DNA from: Actinoplanes aureus
Lineage (GTDB): Bacteria; Actinomycetota; Actinomycetes; Mycobacteriales; Micromonosporaceae
Direction: 5' to 3'
DNA: 64,000 nucleotides
Assembly: GCF_015704865.1 (NCBI RefSeq)
Contig: NZ_JADQTO010000018.1
Span: 1 to 64,000, forward strand
The notes below the pieces were generated by a model that was not told the DNA's origin, did not search any database, and was given only the letters and a program-made list of their open reading frames with translations. How positions within the stretch are numbered: position 1 is the stretch's first letter; each line of letters begins with the position of its first letter. Positions 16,651-25,265 of this stretch are shown here, piece after piece. A program made the position numbers and the translations under genes.

Positions 16651-17361
16651 CTAATCCCAGCAGAGGCAGAAGGGCTTGCCGGCCGGGTCGGCGTAGACCC
16701 GCCAGTTCTCCCCGCTCGCGGACAGTGAGGTGGCGCCGAGCTTGAGCACCGCCGCCTCGGCCGCGTCGACGTCGCCGACCGTGACGTCGAGATGGAACTG
16801 CTGGGGGTGTGCGGGGTCGGGCCAGCGCGGCGGGCGGTACTCGCTGATCTGCTGGAACAGCACCGGCTGCGCGCCGTCCTCGCCGATCATCGCCATGCCG
16901 TCGGCCTCGTAGGTGACGGGCTTGCCGAGGAGTTCGGCGTAGAACGTGCTCAGCTCCTTGGCGTCCGGGCAGTCGAGCATCACGCCCATCAGCGTGGTCT
17001 CCTGCTTCGCCGGGAACAGGCACAGGTCGAACGGGTGCCCGGCCGGGTCGGCCAGCGTGTACCAGTTCTCGTTCTTGCGGAGTAGCTGGGCGCCCAGCTC
17101 GATCGCCAGCGCCTCGCCGGCGTCGAGGTCCGGGACGCGCAGGTCGAGGTGGGCCTGCTGCGGGTACGCCGGATCGGGCCAGCGCGGCGGAACGTGGCCG
17201 GGGCTGAGCTGGACGGCGACGCGCCACCCGTCCCCGGTCTCCATGGCGATCCAGTCGTCCTCGGCGTACAGCTCGGTCCATCCGCCGAGGGCGGTGTAGA
17301 ACGCGGCGAGCCGCCGGGCGTCGGGGGCGTCGAGCACCACCGCGCGCAATGTGCCGATCAT
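16651..17361 (-). CDS. VOC family protein with two glyoxalase-like domains
   Basis: A 236-residue protein made of two tandem vicinal-oxygen-chelate halves. Each half carries the same blocks: LDAPDARRLAAFYTALGG / LDCPDAKELSTFYAELLG, then PPRWPDPA-PQQ-HLDL and a final NWYTLADPAGHPFDLC / NWRVYADPAGKPFCLC. Such proteins bind metal or small ligands and act as dioxygenases, lyases or resistance proteins. The substrate cannot be read from sequence. It lies downstream of the chemoreceptor gene (69-base gap). Confidence 0.85.
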   Translation of the reverse strand: MIGTLRAVVLDAPDARRLAAFYTALGGWTELYAEDDWIAMETGDGWRVAVQLSPGHVPPRWPDPAYPQQAHLDLRVPDLDAGEALAIELGAQLLRKNENWYTLADPAGHPFDLCLFPAKQETTLMGVMLDCPDAKELSTFYAELLGKPVTYEADGMAMIGEDGAQPVLFQQISEYRPPRWPDPAHPQQFHLDVTVGDVDAAEAAVLKLGATSLSASGENWRVYADPAGKPFCLCWD

Positions 17362-17430
17362 CGGGCCTGCCTCCTGAGTCGTGTCAGGCTATCTTCCGCC
17401 GGAAGGCGGCCATGGCGGACCTGACGCAGA

Positions 17431-19017
17431 TCAGTGGCGGAAGTGGTCGACGAGGGTGGTGAGTTCCGCGGCGAGCCGGGACAGGTCGTCGGCGGCCTCC
17501 TGGGTGGTGCGCGCGCCGGCGGCGGTGGTCGTGGCGACCTGGGCCACCTCGGAGACCGACTGGGCGACATCGGTGCTGCTGGCGGCGGCTTCCGACACGG
17601 TGCGGCTCATCTCCGCGGTGGTCGCCGTCTGCTCCTCCACGGCTGAGGCGATCGTGGTGGTGTAGTCACCGATCTGGTTGATCACGCCGGTGATCTGACC
17701 GATCGCCGTCGACGCCGATTCGCTGGACGCCTGGATGGTGGCGATCCGATTGGTGATCTCCTCGGTGGCCCGGGCGGTCTGTTGGGCGAGCTCCTTGACC
17801 TCGCCGGCCACGACGGCGAAGCCCTTGCCCAGCTCACCGGCGCGGGCGGCCTCGATGGTCGCGTTGAGCGCCAGCAGGTTCGTCTGTTCCGCGATGCTGG
17901 TGATCAACTGAACCACGGCGCCGATCTCGGCGCTGGCCGCACCGAGCTCGGCGACCTGGGCGGTGGTGGCCTGCGCCACGGTGACGGCCCGGTTGGCGAC
18001 CTGGGCGGCCTGCGCCGCGTTGTTGGCGATCTCGGCGATGGAGGCACTCATCTCTTCCGCGCCGGCGGCGATGGTGTGCACACTGGCGTTGGTGGTTTCG
18101 CTGGCGAGGCTGGCCGTGGTGGCCTTGTCCGAGGTGTCGTTCGCGCCGGCCTGCAATTCGTTGCTGGTCGCCGACAGCTCTTGGGCGGATCCGGCCAGCG
18201 TGACGGCGACCTCGGCCATCCGGTTCACGCTGTCGCGTACGGCGTCGGTGCCCGTGTTGAGCTCCGCGGCCATCCGGCCCAGTTCATCGCGGCTGGGCAC
18301 GTCGGCGGTCACCGTCAGGTCACCGCCGGCCAGCGCCTGGGTGACCTGCCGTACCGCGGTGATGGTGCCCATGATGCCGCGTATCACGACGAAGGCCACC
18401 GCACCGGCCAGGAGGACACCGATCAGCAGAGCGACGATCACGATGGTCCGGGCGGTGCGATACGCCTCGGCGGTCTGCGTACGCTGCTCCGCGGCGACGT
18501 CGAGCTCGATGGCGACCAGGCCCTTGAGCGCGTCGACGGCGGCTTGCCGCAGCGATTGGGCCTGATCGTCGCGGGCAGCCGCGAAACCGGCGATGTCGTT
18601 ACGCTCCGCCATCGGCACCATGGTCTCGTCGCGGAGTTTCTTCAGCGCGGCCCAGTTCTCCTCGAACTTCGCGACTTCCTGTTCCCGGCCGGTCATGTCG
18701 GTGGCGGTGTACCGGGCGAACGCCGCTTCGAGGTTCTCGTCCGCCGCCGCCATGGCGTCCCGGGCGGCTGCCTTGCCGGCCGCGTTCCGCGAGACCGCCA
18801 TGTCCAGCGTGGCCGCCCAGCTCAGGTTCACCATGCCCCGGACCTCACTGAGGTCGGCGACCGGCACCAGATTCTGGCTGTAGAGGTACTCGTTGGCGTC
18901 GGCCGCGTCGGACAGCCGGGTTAACCCGACCAGCCCGACCACCACGGCCGTGATCAACGCCACGAGTACCGCGAGATACGTCTTGACCCGTACCGACAGG
19001 TCCGTGAACCACCGCAC
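17431..19017 (-). CDS. Methyl-accepting chemotaxis protein
   Basis: A 528-residue chemoreceptor. An N-terminal membrane helix (YLAVLVALITAVVVGLVGL) is followed by a four-helix sensor domain outside the membrane. A second helix (IVIVALLIGVLLAGAVAFVV), a HAMP linker and a long coiled coil come next. The signalling tip is visible as EQTNLLALNATIEAARAG followed by GKGFAVVAGEVKELA. It would couple to CheA/CheW, none of which is in the window. Its presence fits a genus with motile spores. The start is a GTG. Confidence 0.92.
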   Translation of the reverse strand: MRWFTDLSVRVKTYLAVLVALITAVVVGLVGLTRLSDAADANEYLYSQNLVPVADLSEVRGMVNLSWAATLDMAVSRNAAGKAAARDAMAAADENLEAAFARYTATDMTGREQEVAKFEENWAALKKLRDETMVPMAERNDIAGFAAARDDQAQSLRQAAVDALKGLVAIELDVAAEQRTQTAEAYRTARTIVIVALLIGVLLAGAVAFVVIRGIMGTITAVRQVTQALAGGDLTVTADVPSRDELGRMAAELNTGTDAVRDSVNRMAEVAVTLAGSAQELSATSNELQAGANDTSDKATTASLASETTNASVHTIAAGAEEMSASIAEIANNAAQAAQVANRAVTVAQATTAQVAELGAASAEIGAVVQLITSIAEQTNLLALNATIEAARAGELGKGFAVVAGEVKELAQQTARATEEITNRIATIQASSESASTAIGQITGVINQIGDYTTTIASAVEEQTATTAEMSRTVSEAAASSTDVAQSVSEVAQVATTTAAGARTTQEAADDLSRLAAELTTLVDHFRH

Positions 19018-19121
19018 GACCGTGACCCCCCGCCCGGCTCGCCGGCGCGGCAGGGAACGCCGCGGCAGCCAATATCCTCATATCATCACGACATGGCTCC
19101 GCGGTGGGCGTAACCGGGCAA

Positions 19122-19790
19122 TCACGACGTGCCTGATCTCTGCCCGAGGACGCACGCCACCGGTGGGTCCAGCTCGAGCATCTCGGTCCGGAGGTGCTCG
19201 AACCCGGCTTCGATGAGCAGCCCGGCCAGTTCACCGGCGGCCGCCGACGAGGTTGCCGCGGTGGCACCCGGACAGCGCGGCTGGGACACCAGCGCGATGC
19301 GCCCGCCCGGCCGCAACAGCCGGGCGAGTTCGCGGAGCCGGGCGGCCGGGTCGGGCCACATGCCGACCGTGTTGACCGCCAGCGCGGCGTCGAACGGCCC
19401 GTCGCTGACGAAGCCGCTGGACAGGCTCTCGACCGGTGTATGAATCAGGCGTACCCGTCCGGCCCGTACGGCGGCCCGGTTACGGTGGCGGGCCTGGCGG
19501 ATCATGACCTGCGAGTGGTCGACGCCGACCACCGATCCCCGGGTCGCCCGGGTGGCGAGGGCGGCGACGGCCACGCCCGGGCCGCAGCCGAGCTCGATGA
19601 CCCGGTCGGCCGGCTGGACGTCGAGAAGCCGTACCGCCCAGCGGTTGCGTGCCACGTTCGACGAGCGCCGGCCCATGATCCAGCCGGCGACGTGCCCGCC
19701 GGCCCCGGTCGGGTGGTGGAACTGCGCCAGCCCTCCGTGCGCGGCCCACCAGCGGAGGAAGCGCCCCAGCATGCCCTGTTCGATGCCCAT
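19122..19790 (-). CDS. SAM-dependent class I methyltransferase
   Basis: A 222-residue methyltransferase. The SAM-binding glycine motif is VIELGCGPGVAVAALA, followed by the acidic VGVDHSQVM and a late LARLLRPGGRIALVSQP. The N-terminal FLRWWAAHGGLAQFHHP block is unusual. It is divergently transcribed from a MerR regulator across 36 bases with one palindrome, so it is probably that regulator's target. The substrate is unknown. Confidence 0.85.
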   Translation of the reverse strand: MGIEQGMLGRFLRWWAAHGGLAQFHHPTGAGGHVAGWIMGRRSSNVARNRWAVRLLDVQPADRVIELGCGPGVAVAALATRATRGSVVGVDHSQVMIRQARHRNRAAVRAGRVRLIHTPVESLSSGFVSDGPFDAALAVNTVGMWPDPAARLRELARLLRPGGRIALVSQPRCPGATAATSSAAAGELAGLLIEAGFEHLRTEMLELDPPVACVLGQRSGTS

Positions 19791-19804
19791 CAGCGGAGCG
19801 AACC

Positions 19805-19824
19805 ACCTCGAGTACGCTCGAAGT
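19805..19824. promoter_or_regulatory. MerR-type operator in the methyltransferase/merR divergent promoter
   Basis: ACCTCGAG-TACG-CTCGAAGT is a near-perfect dyad (one mismatch). It is of the form bound by MerR-family regulators such as SoxR, where it lies in an over-long spacer between -35 and -10. It fills the short gap between the two starts (19790 and 19827). Confidence 0.65.
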
Positions 19825-19826
19825 CA

Positions 19827-20255
19827 ATGTCTGCCACCGCGTTGCTGTCGATCGGCGAGCTGTCCGACCGGACCGGCGTGCCGGCCACCGCGCTGCGGTA
19901 CTACGACGAACTCGGGTTGGTACGCCCGGCGGCCCGGCCGGCCGGACGACGGCGTTATGCCGCGTCGGCGGTGCAGGAGGTCGGTGTGATCCTCTTCTTC
20001 CGCGAGATCGGGTTCTCGCTCGCCGAGATCGCACGCCTGCTCGCCGGCGAGCGCCAGGGCTGGCAGGAGATGATCGATCACAAGCTGGCCGGGCTGGCCG
20101 AGCAGCAGCACCGCATCGAGGTGGCCCGCACGGCACTCGAGCACGGCCGGAAGTGCCCGGCCGCCGAGCCGATGACCTGCCCCCGGTTCCGGTCCATCAT
20201 CGAGGGGCGCATGCGCGGGCTCTCACTCGAGGAGAGCCACGCGCGAGTGCACTGA
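19827..20255 (+). CDS. MerR family transcriptional regulator
   Basis: A 142-residue regulator. The winged-helix is LSIGELSDRTGVPATALRYYDELGLVRPA, followed by the GRRRYAASAVQEVGVILFFREIGFSLAEIARLL block and a dimerisation helix. Its C-terminal tail has two cysteines (KCPAAEPMTCPRFRSII), which could bind a metal or thiol ligand. The ATG at 19827 is three bases after the operator dyad, so autoregulation is likely. Confidence 0.88.
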   Translation: MSATALLSIGELSDRTGVPATALRYYDELGLVRPAARPAGRRRYAASAVQEVGVILFFREIGFSLAEIARLLAGERQGWQEMIDHKLAGLAEQQHRIEVARTALEHGRKCPAAEPMTCPRFRSIIEGRMRGLSLEESHARVH

Positions 20256-20359
20256 CTTCGTTAATCGCTGGGTTATGGGTGCCTGCCGGATTCGCCGTTG
20301 ATGCCGTCCCGCGCGACGGCGACGCTCTTGGTGTCACGACGGACGCGAGGAGACGAACG

Positions 20360-21589
20360 ATGGAATCCGGCAACGGCGGCTTCACCAAGGCAGGGCTGCA
20401 CATGCTGCGCGACGTGCTGGAACGGCATGTCGATTCGGGAAAGATCCCGGGGCTCGTCGCCCTGGTCAGCCGGGGCGGCGATACGCACGTGGAGGCGCTC
20501 GGGACGATGCGCCATGACGGCGGACCGCCGATGCGCCGGGACACCATCTTCCGGATGGCCTCGACCTCCAAGCCGGTCTCGATCGCGGCGGCGATGATCC
20601 TGCTCGACGAGTGCCGGCTGCGGCTGGACGACCCGGTGGATCCCTGGCTGCCCGAGCTCGCCGACCGGCGGGTGCTGAAGCGGATCGACGGCCCGCTGGA
20701 CGACACCGTGTCCGCACGGCGGCCGATCATCGTGCGGGACCTGCTGACGTCCACCTTCGGTCTCGGCATGGACCTGACGCTGCTGGGCGCCCCGATCATG
20801 GGCGCGATCTTCGAACAGGGACTCACGCCGGATCTGCCGCAGCCGATGCCGGAGCCGGACGAGTGGATGCGCCGCCTCGGCACGCTGCCGCTGATGCATC
20901 AGCCCGGCGAGCGCTGGCAGTACCACATCAGCAATGACCTGCTCGGAGTGCTCGTCGCCCGGGTCACCGGCCAGTCCTTCGAGACGTTCCTGCGCGAACG
21001 TGTCTTCGAGCCGCTGGGCATGACGGACACCGGCTTTCACGTGCCCGCCGACAGGATGGACCGGCTCCCGCCGCTCTACGCCCCGGACCCGCAGACCGGT
21101 GAGTTCCACGTGTGGGACGAGGCCGAGGGCGGACGCCACAGCCGGCCTCCGGCGTTCCCGGGCGGCGGCGGTGGGCTGAACTCCACGGTTGACGACTATC
21201 ACGCCTACTTCCGGATGCTGCTCAACCACGGCACGCACGGCACCGAACGGATCCTGTCCCGGCCCGCCGTCGAGCTGATGACGACCAACCGTCTCACCCC
21301 CGAGCAGCAGGCCGCCCGGCACGCCATGGCCATCAACAACGTCCACGTGTCGTTCGGCCAGGGGCAGCACGGCGGCTGGGGCTTCGGGATGGCGGTGCGC
21401 ACCTACCGCGGTGACTACGCGCCGATCGGCCAGTTCGGCTGGGACGGCGGAGCCGGCACCACGACGTACGCCGACCCGGCCAACCAGCTCGTCGGCATCC
21501 TGCTCACCCAGGTCGGGATGTCGGTACCGGACTCGGCGCGGCTCATCCACGACTTCTGGACCACGCTCTACCAGGCACTTGAGGACTGA
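20360..21589 (+). CDS. Serine hydrolase, class C beta-lactamase/esterase family
   Basis: A 409-residue penicillin-binding-protein-like hydrolase without a signal peptide. The nucleophile motif SxxK is S68-T-S-K71 (RMASTSKPVSIAAAM). A Tyr motif lies in WQYHISNDLLGVL, and the third motif region reads WDGGAGTTTYADP. Cytosolic members are usually esterases. The start follows a GAGGAGA ribosome site. A 104-base gap separates it from the merR gene. Confidence 0.85.
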   Translation: MESGNGGFTKAGLHMLRDVLERHVDSGKIPGLVALVSRGGDTHVEALGTMRHDGGPPMRRDTIFRMASTSKPVSIAAAMILLDECRLRLDDPVDPWLPELADRRVLKRIDGPLDDTVSARRPIIVRDLLTSTFGLGMDLTLLGAPIMGAIFEQGLTPDLPQPMPEPDEWMRRLGTLPLMHQPGERWQYHISNDLLGVLVARVTGQSFETFLRERVFEPLGMTDTGFHVPADRMDRLPPLYAPDPQTGEFHVWDEAEGGRHSRPPAFPGGGGGLNSTVDDYHAYFRMLLNHGTHGTERILSRPAVELMTTNRLTPEQQAARHAMAINNVHVSFGQGQHGGWGFGMAVRTYRGDYAPIGQFGWDGGAGTTTYADPANQLVGILLTQVGMSVPDSARLIHDFWTTLYQALED

Positions 21590-21611
21590 CCTCCGGTCCT
21601 GACCCGGTAAC

Positions 21612-21627
21612 TGTGACGACGGTCACA
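21612..21627. promoter_or_regulatory. Crp-like palindrome upstream of the pectate lyase
   Basis: TGTGACGACGGTCACA has exact TGTGA-N6-TCACA half-sites, the consensus of Crp/Cmr-type cAMP receptor proteins. It lies about 115 bases upstream of the pectate lyase start. The same sequence could fold as a 7-base hairpin behind the preceding gene, but no U-rich tract follows. Confidence 0.5.
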
Positions 21628-21727
21628 GGTGGATCCGGGCAACCGATCCGATCTCCTGGCACACCAATGTTTCGCCCCATCCCCCAGGAGCGCATCCCCA
21701 TGCGCGCGACGAAACAGGTGAAGCTAG

Positions 21728-23296
21728 ATGAGACGATCAGTCGCACTGCGACTCTCCGCGGTGGCTGGTGTGGCGGGCGTGGCCGGGGCGATCGCCTTCG
21801 GCCTGCCCCAGCACGACGCGTCGGCCGCGGTCAGCCCGGCCACCGGCTTCGCGAGCGCGAACGGCGGCACGACGGGCGGCGCCGGCGGTGCGACGGTCCG
21901 GGCCACCACCGGCACCGAGATCCACGCGGCCCTGTGCGGCCGGGCGGCCACCGACACCCCGATCACCATCGAGGTGCAGGGCACGATCAACCACGGCAAC
22001 ACCGCCAAGGTCTCCGGCGGCAGCTGCAACACCGCCGCCGGCCTGATCGAGCTCAAGGGCATCAAGAACGTGACGATCGTGGGTGTCGGTGGCGGCGCGG
22101 TCTTCGACCAGCTGGGCATCCACATCCGGGACTCCAGCAACATCATCATCCAGAACGTGACCGTCCGGAACGTCAAGAAGTCCGGCTCGCCGACCTCCAA
22201 CGGCGGCGACGCGATCGGCATGGAGAGCACGGTCCGCAACGTCTGGGTGGACCACGTCACCCTGGAGGCCTCGGGCGGCGAGTCGGAGGGCTTCGACGGG
22301 CTGTTCGACATGAAGGACGACGTCGAGTACGTGACCCTGTCCTACAGCGTCCTGCGCAACTCCGGCCGTGGTGGCCTGGTCGGATCCAGTGAGACCGACA
22401 CCGGGAACAGCTTCATCACGTACCACCACAACAAGTACGAGAACATCGACTCGCGTACCCCGCTGCTGCGTGGCGGTGTGGCGCACATCTACAACAACCA
22501 CTACGTGCGCCTCAACGAGTCGGGCATCAATTCGCGGGCCGGTGCCAAGGCCAAGGTGGACAACAACTACTTCGAGGACTCGAAGGACGTGCTCGGCACG
22601 TTCTACACCGACCAGGCCGGCTTCTGGCAGGTCAGCGGCAACGTCTTCGACAACGTGACGTGGTCGGCCAAGGGCACGGACAACAACCCGGCCGGGCCGA
22701 ACCCGGTGTCCAACACGAGCGTGACCGTTCCGTACGCGTTCAGCCCGGACAACGCCGCCTGCGTGCCGGCGGTCGTGGCGCAGACCGCCGGCGCCGGAAC
22801 CGGCCTGCGGGTGTCCGACGGCAGCTGCAAGGCGACGTCGACCCCGACCGTGAACCCGACCACCCCGACGGCGAACCCCACGACGCCGACCGCCAGCCCC
22901 ACGGCGGCACCGACCACCGCTCCGAGCCGGCCCGCCGGCACCAACCTCAGCATCGGCGCCGGCACCGACGGCTCCAGCAAGGCCAGCGGGACCAGCTACG
23001 GCAACGTCAAGGACGGCAACCTGAGCACCTTCTGGTCGCCGAACGGCGCCACCGGGGACATCTCGATCAAGTGGAGCGCCGCCACCACCGTCTCCAGGAT
23101 CGACATCCGGGAGGCCTCCGGCTCGTCCGTCGGCTCCTACCAGGTCCTCAACGGCACCACCGGCGCGGTCTTGAAGTCCGGCACCGGCGCGGGCGCCATC
23201 AGCTTCCCGGCCACCGCTCTCACCAAGATCACCTTCAAGATCACCAGCTCTTCGGGTACGCCGAAGATCGCCGAATTCGAGACCTACGCCTCCTGA
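21728..23296 (+). CDS. Secreted pectate lyase (PL1) with Pro/Thr linker and C-terminal carbohydrate-binding domain
   Basis: A 522-residue exoenzyme. It has a signal peptide (1-33) and a right-handed beta-helix of the PL1 family with VWVDHVTLE, the calcium-site stretch DGLFDMKDDVEYVTLSYSVL and the catalytic SRTPLLRGG arginines. A long PTTPTANPTTPTASPT linker follows around residues 377-400. The last ~115 residues are a beta-sandwich resembling a discoidin-type carbohydrate-binding module (SSKASGTSYGNVKDGNLSTFW). It cleaves polygalacturonate by elimination. Together with the arabinan enzymes it indicates pectin degradation. Confidence 0.92.
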   Translation: MRRSVALRLSAVAGVAGVAGAIAFGLPQHDASAAVSPATGFASANGGTTGGAGGATVRATTGTEIHAALCGRAATDTPITIEVQGTINHGNTAKVSGGSCNTAAGLIELKGIKNVTIVGVGGGAVFDQLGIHIRDSSNIIIQNVTVRNVKKSGSPTSNGGDAIGMESTVRNVWVDHVTLEASGGESEGFDGLFDMKDDVEYVTLSYSVLRNSGRGGLVGSSETDTGNSFITYHHNKYENIDSRTPLLRGGVAHIYNNHYVRLNESGINSRAGAKAKVDNNYFEDSKDVLGTFYTDQAGFWQVSGNVFDNVTWSAKGTDNNPAGPNPVSNTSVTVPYAFSPDNAACVPAVVAQTAGAGTGLRVSDGSCKATSTPTVNPTTPTANPTTPTASPTAAPTTAPSRPAGTNLSIGAGTDGSSKASGTSYGNVKDGNLSTFWSPNGATGDISIKWSAATTVSRIDIREASGSSVGSYQVLNGTTGAVLKSGTGAGAISFPATALTKITFKITSSSGTPKIAEFETYAS

Positions 23297-23335
23297 CCAC
23301 ACCGGCCGGGCCGGGGCTCTCCGGTCCGGCCGACG

Positions 23336-23977
23336 TCAGTCGCGGGGTCGCAGGCCGGCCCGATGGCCCAGCAGAGCGGCCTCGGTACGGTTGTCGCACC
23401 CCAGCTTGACGAGCAGCCGGGAGACGTAGCCCTTCACCGTCGCCTCGGACAGGTGCAGGCGCCGCGCGATCTGCTGGTTCGACCGGCCGGCGATGAGGCC
23501 GGCGAGCACCTCGCCCTCCCGGTCGGTGAGCGAGCCGAGCAGATCGCGGGCGCGTTGCCGGTCGGCGGTGTTGCTGATCAGCCGCTGGGCCGCCGCCGGC
23601 GACAGCACGGTGTGCCCGGCCGCGGCCACGCGTACCAGGTCGACGAGGTCGTCCGGCGCGGTGCACTTCAGCAGGAAACCGACCGCGCCGGCCCGTAGTG
23701 CCCGCAGCACGTACTCGTCCAGGTCGAACGTGGTGAGGGCGACGATCCTCGGCGGCGCCGGCAGCGTCACGATGCGTTCGATCGCGGTCAGCCCGTCCAC
23801 ACCCGGCATCCGCAGGTCCATCAGCACCACGTCGGGCCGCAGCCGGACCGCGGCCTCCACCGCCTCTGCGCCGTCGTACGCCTCGCCGACCACCTCCAGC
23901 TCAGCCGTGGCCGAGAGGATCGTGCGCAGGTGTGCGCACACCATCCGCTCGTCGTCGACGACCAGGACCCGGATCAT
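23336..23977 (-). CDS. NarL/LuxR-type response regulator
   Basis: A 213-residue two-domain regulator. The receiver has acidic DDER near residue 9, phospho-acceptor Asp in VVLMDLRMPGVDG and the KCT lysine. The C-terminal LuxR helix-turn-helix is LTDREGEVLAGLIAGRSNQQIARRLHLSEATVKGYVSRLL. Its start overlaps the kinase stop at ATGA, so the two are co-translated as one two-component system. Confidence 0.92.
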   Translation of the reverse strand: MIRVLVVDDERMVCAHLRTILSATAELEVVGEAYDGAEAVEAAVRLRPDVVLMDLRMPGVDGLTAIERIVTLPAPPRIVALTTFDLDEYVLRALRAGAVGFLLKCTAPDDLVDLVRVAAAGHTVLSPAAAQRLISNTADRQRARDLLGSLTDREGEVLAGLIAGRSNQQIARRLHLSEATVKGYVSRLLVKLGCDNRTEAALLGHRAGLRPRD

Positions 23978-25119
23978 CGCGGCGCCGCCGTCGGCATATA
24001 GACCGGCAGGGTGGCCCGTACCGTGAATCCGCCGTCCGGCGCGGCTCCGGCGCTGAGCGTCCCGCCGACCACCTCCACCCGGTGCCGCAGCCCGTCCAGG
24101 CCGCTGCCGCCACCGGCCGCCGTCAGGTCGGTGTCCGGCCGGCGGCGCGGGGGAGTGTTGGAGATCGTGGCGCGTACCCGCTGCTCGCCGTAGTGGACCG
24201 CGACCGTGGCGTCGGCTCCCGGCGCGTGCTTGTGCACGTTGGTCAGCGACTCCTGCACCACGCGGAACAGGGTGCGCCGTACGGCCGGCGCGACCGGGGC
24301 GGGGTCGCCCTCTTCCGTGAGCCGTACCGGCAGGCCGGCCGCGCGGGAGTCGTCCACCAGCGAGGTCAGCGCCGGCTCACCGGCCAGATCGGCGGTGCTC
24401 GCCGGCCTCCGGTCCCCGTGGCGCAGCACCCCGACCAGGTCACGCAGCTCGGCGAGGGCCTGGCATCCGGCCACCCGCAGTTCCTCGGCCGCCACCCGGG
24501 CGGCCGGATCGGTGGTGCTGATCCGCAGTGCCCCGGCCTGCAGGACCATCAGGTTGATGCGGTGGGTGACCACGTCGTGCATCTCGCCGGCCAGCCGGAT
24601 CCGCTCGTCGGCCCGGGCCCGTTCGGCGAGCAGCAGCCGTTCCCGTTCGGCCCGTTCCGCCCGGTCGGTCAGTTCCGCGACCAGGCTGCGGCGGGCCCGG
24701 AAGTACATGCCGAGCAGCGCCGAGCACAGGATGACGGCCGGCGCGGTGAACGGGTCGTCGATCGCCCACGCCTGTGCCCCGACCAGGAACGCCACGGCCA
24801 GAACCCCGACCGTGGCCCACTGCCGCCATCTGCGGCCGGTGCCGTAGGCGGTGACGGCGTACGGCGCGGGCACGGCGGCCCAGGCCGGCGCGAACAGGCT
24901 GATCGCGGCGATCGCCAGCGTCGCCGTGTACGGGTGCCGGCGGCGGGCCAGCAGCATCGCGGCGGCGGTCACCTGGGCGGCCACGTAGATCCAGGTCGGC
25001 GCCGCGAGGTGCTTGGTGGCGAGGTCCGGGTCGGCGACCTCCAGCGCGCTGCCGACCAGTGCGGCGACGCCGGCGATGACCACGTCCACGGCGACCGGAA
25101 GCGACCGGCTGCGGTCCAT
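23974..25119 (-). CDS. Sensor histidine kinase, NarL/DesK type
   Basis: A 381-residue membrane kinase. Four to five N-terminal hydrophobic helices (residues 10-140) are followed by the HisKA_3 dimerisation helix with the phospho-acceptor His in RLAGEMHDVVTHRINLMV. The ATPase has N (FRVVQESLTNVHKHA) and a G-rich GGGSGLDGLRHRVEVVGG. It has little extracytoplasmic sequence, so it may sense membrane state. It is the operon partner of the response regulator and divergent from the DUF418 gene. Confidence 0.9.
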   Translation of the reverse strand: MDRSRSLPVAVDVVIAGVAALVGSALEVADPDLATKHLAAPTWIYVAAQVTAAAMLLARRRHPYTATLAIAAISLFAPAWAAVPAPYAVTAYGTGRRWRQWATVGVLAVAFLVGAQAWAIDDPFTAPAVILCSALLGMYFRARRSLVAELTDRAERAERERLLLAERARADERIRLAGEMHDVVTHRINLMVLQAGALRISTTDPAARVAAEELRVAGCQALAELRDLVGVLRHGDRRPASTADLAGEPALTSLVDDSRAAGLPVRLTEEGDPAPVAPAVRRTLFRVVQESLTNVHKHAPGADATVAVHYGEQRVRATISNTPPRRRPDTDLTAAGGGSGLDGLRHRVEVVGGTLSAGAAPDGGFTVRATLPVYMPTAAPR

Positions 25120-25205
25120 GGCTGGAGCGTAACCGAGGCATCGAGGTGCGGCTCGGCGTGCGGGCGCGGTCGCGGCGATCCGACCATGGGCATGCGACGA
25201 AAGTA

Positions 25206-25221
25206 GGTCGCGGTCGCGACC
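25206..25221. promoter_or_regulatory. Palindrome in the kinase/DUF418 divergent promoter
   Basis: GGTCGCG-GT-CGCGACC is a perfect 7-2-7 palindrome in the 146-base gap between the divergent kinase and DUF418 genes. It is a candidate binding site for the adjacent LuxR-type regulator. Confidence 0.4.
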
Positions 25222-25265
25222 TTCACCCCTGACCGGGTACGCGCGACGCGCGCTGGAATCGGAGG

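Noticed and set aside
21612..21627. Palindrome read as a terminator of the serine hydrolase gene
   Set aside because: Stem of only seven bases and no U-rich tract. The exact TGTGA-N6-TCACA pattern fits a protein-binding site better, though a dual role remains possible.
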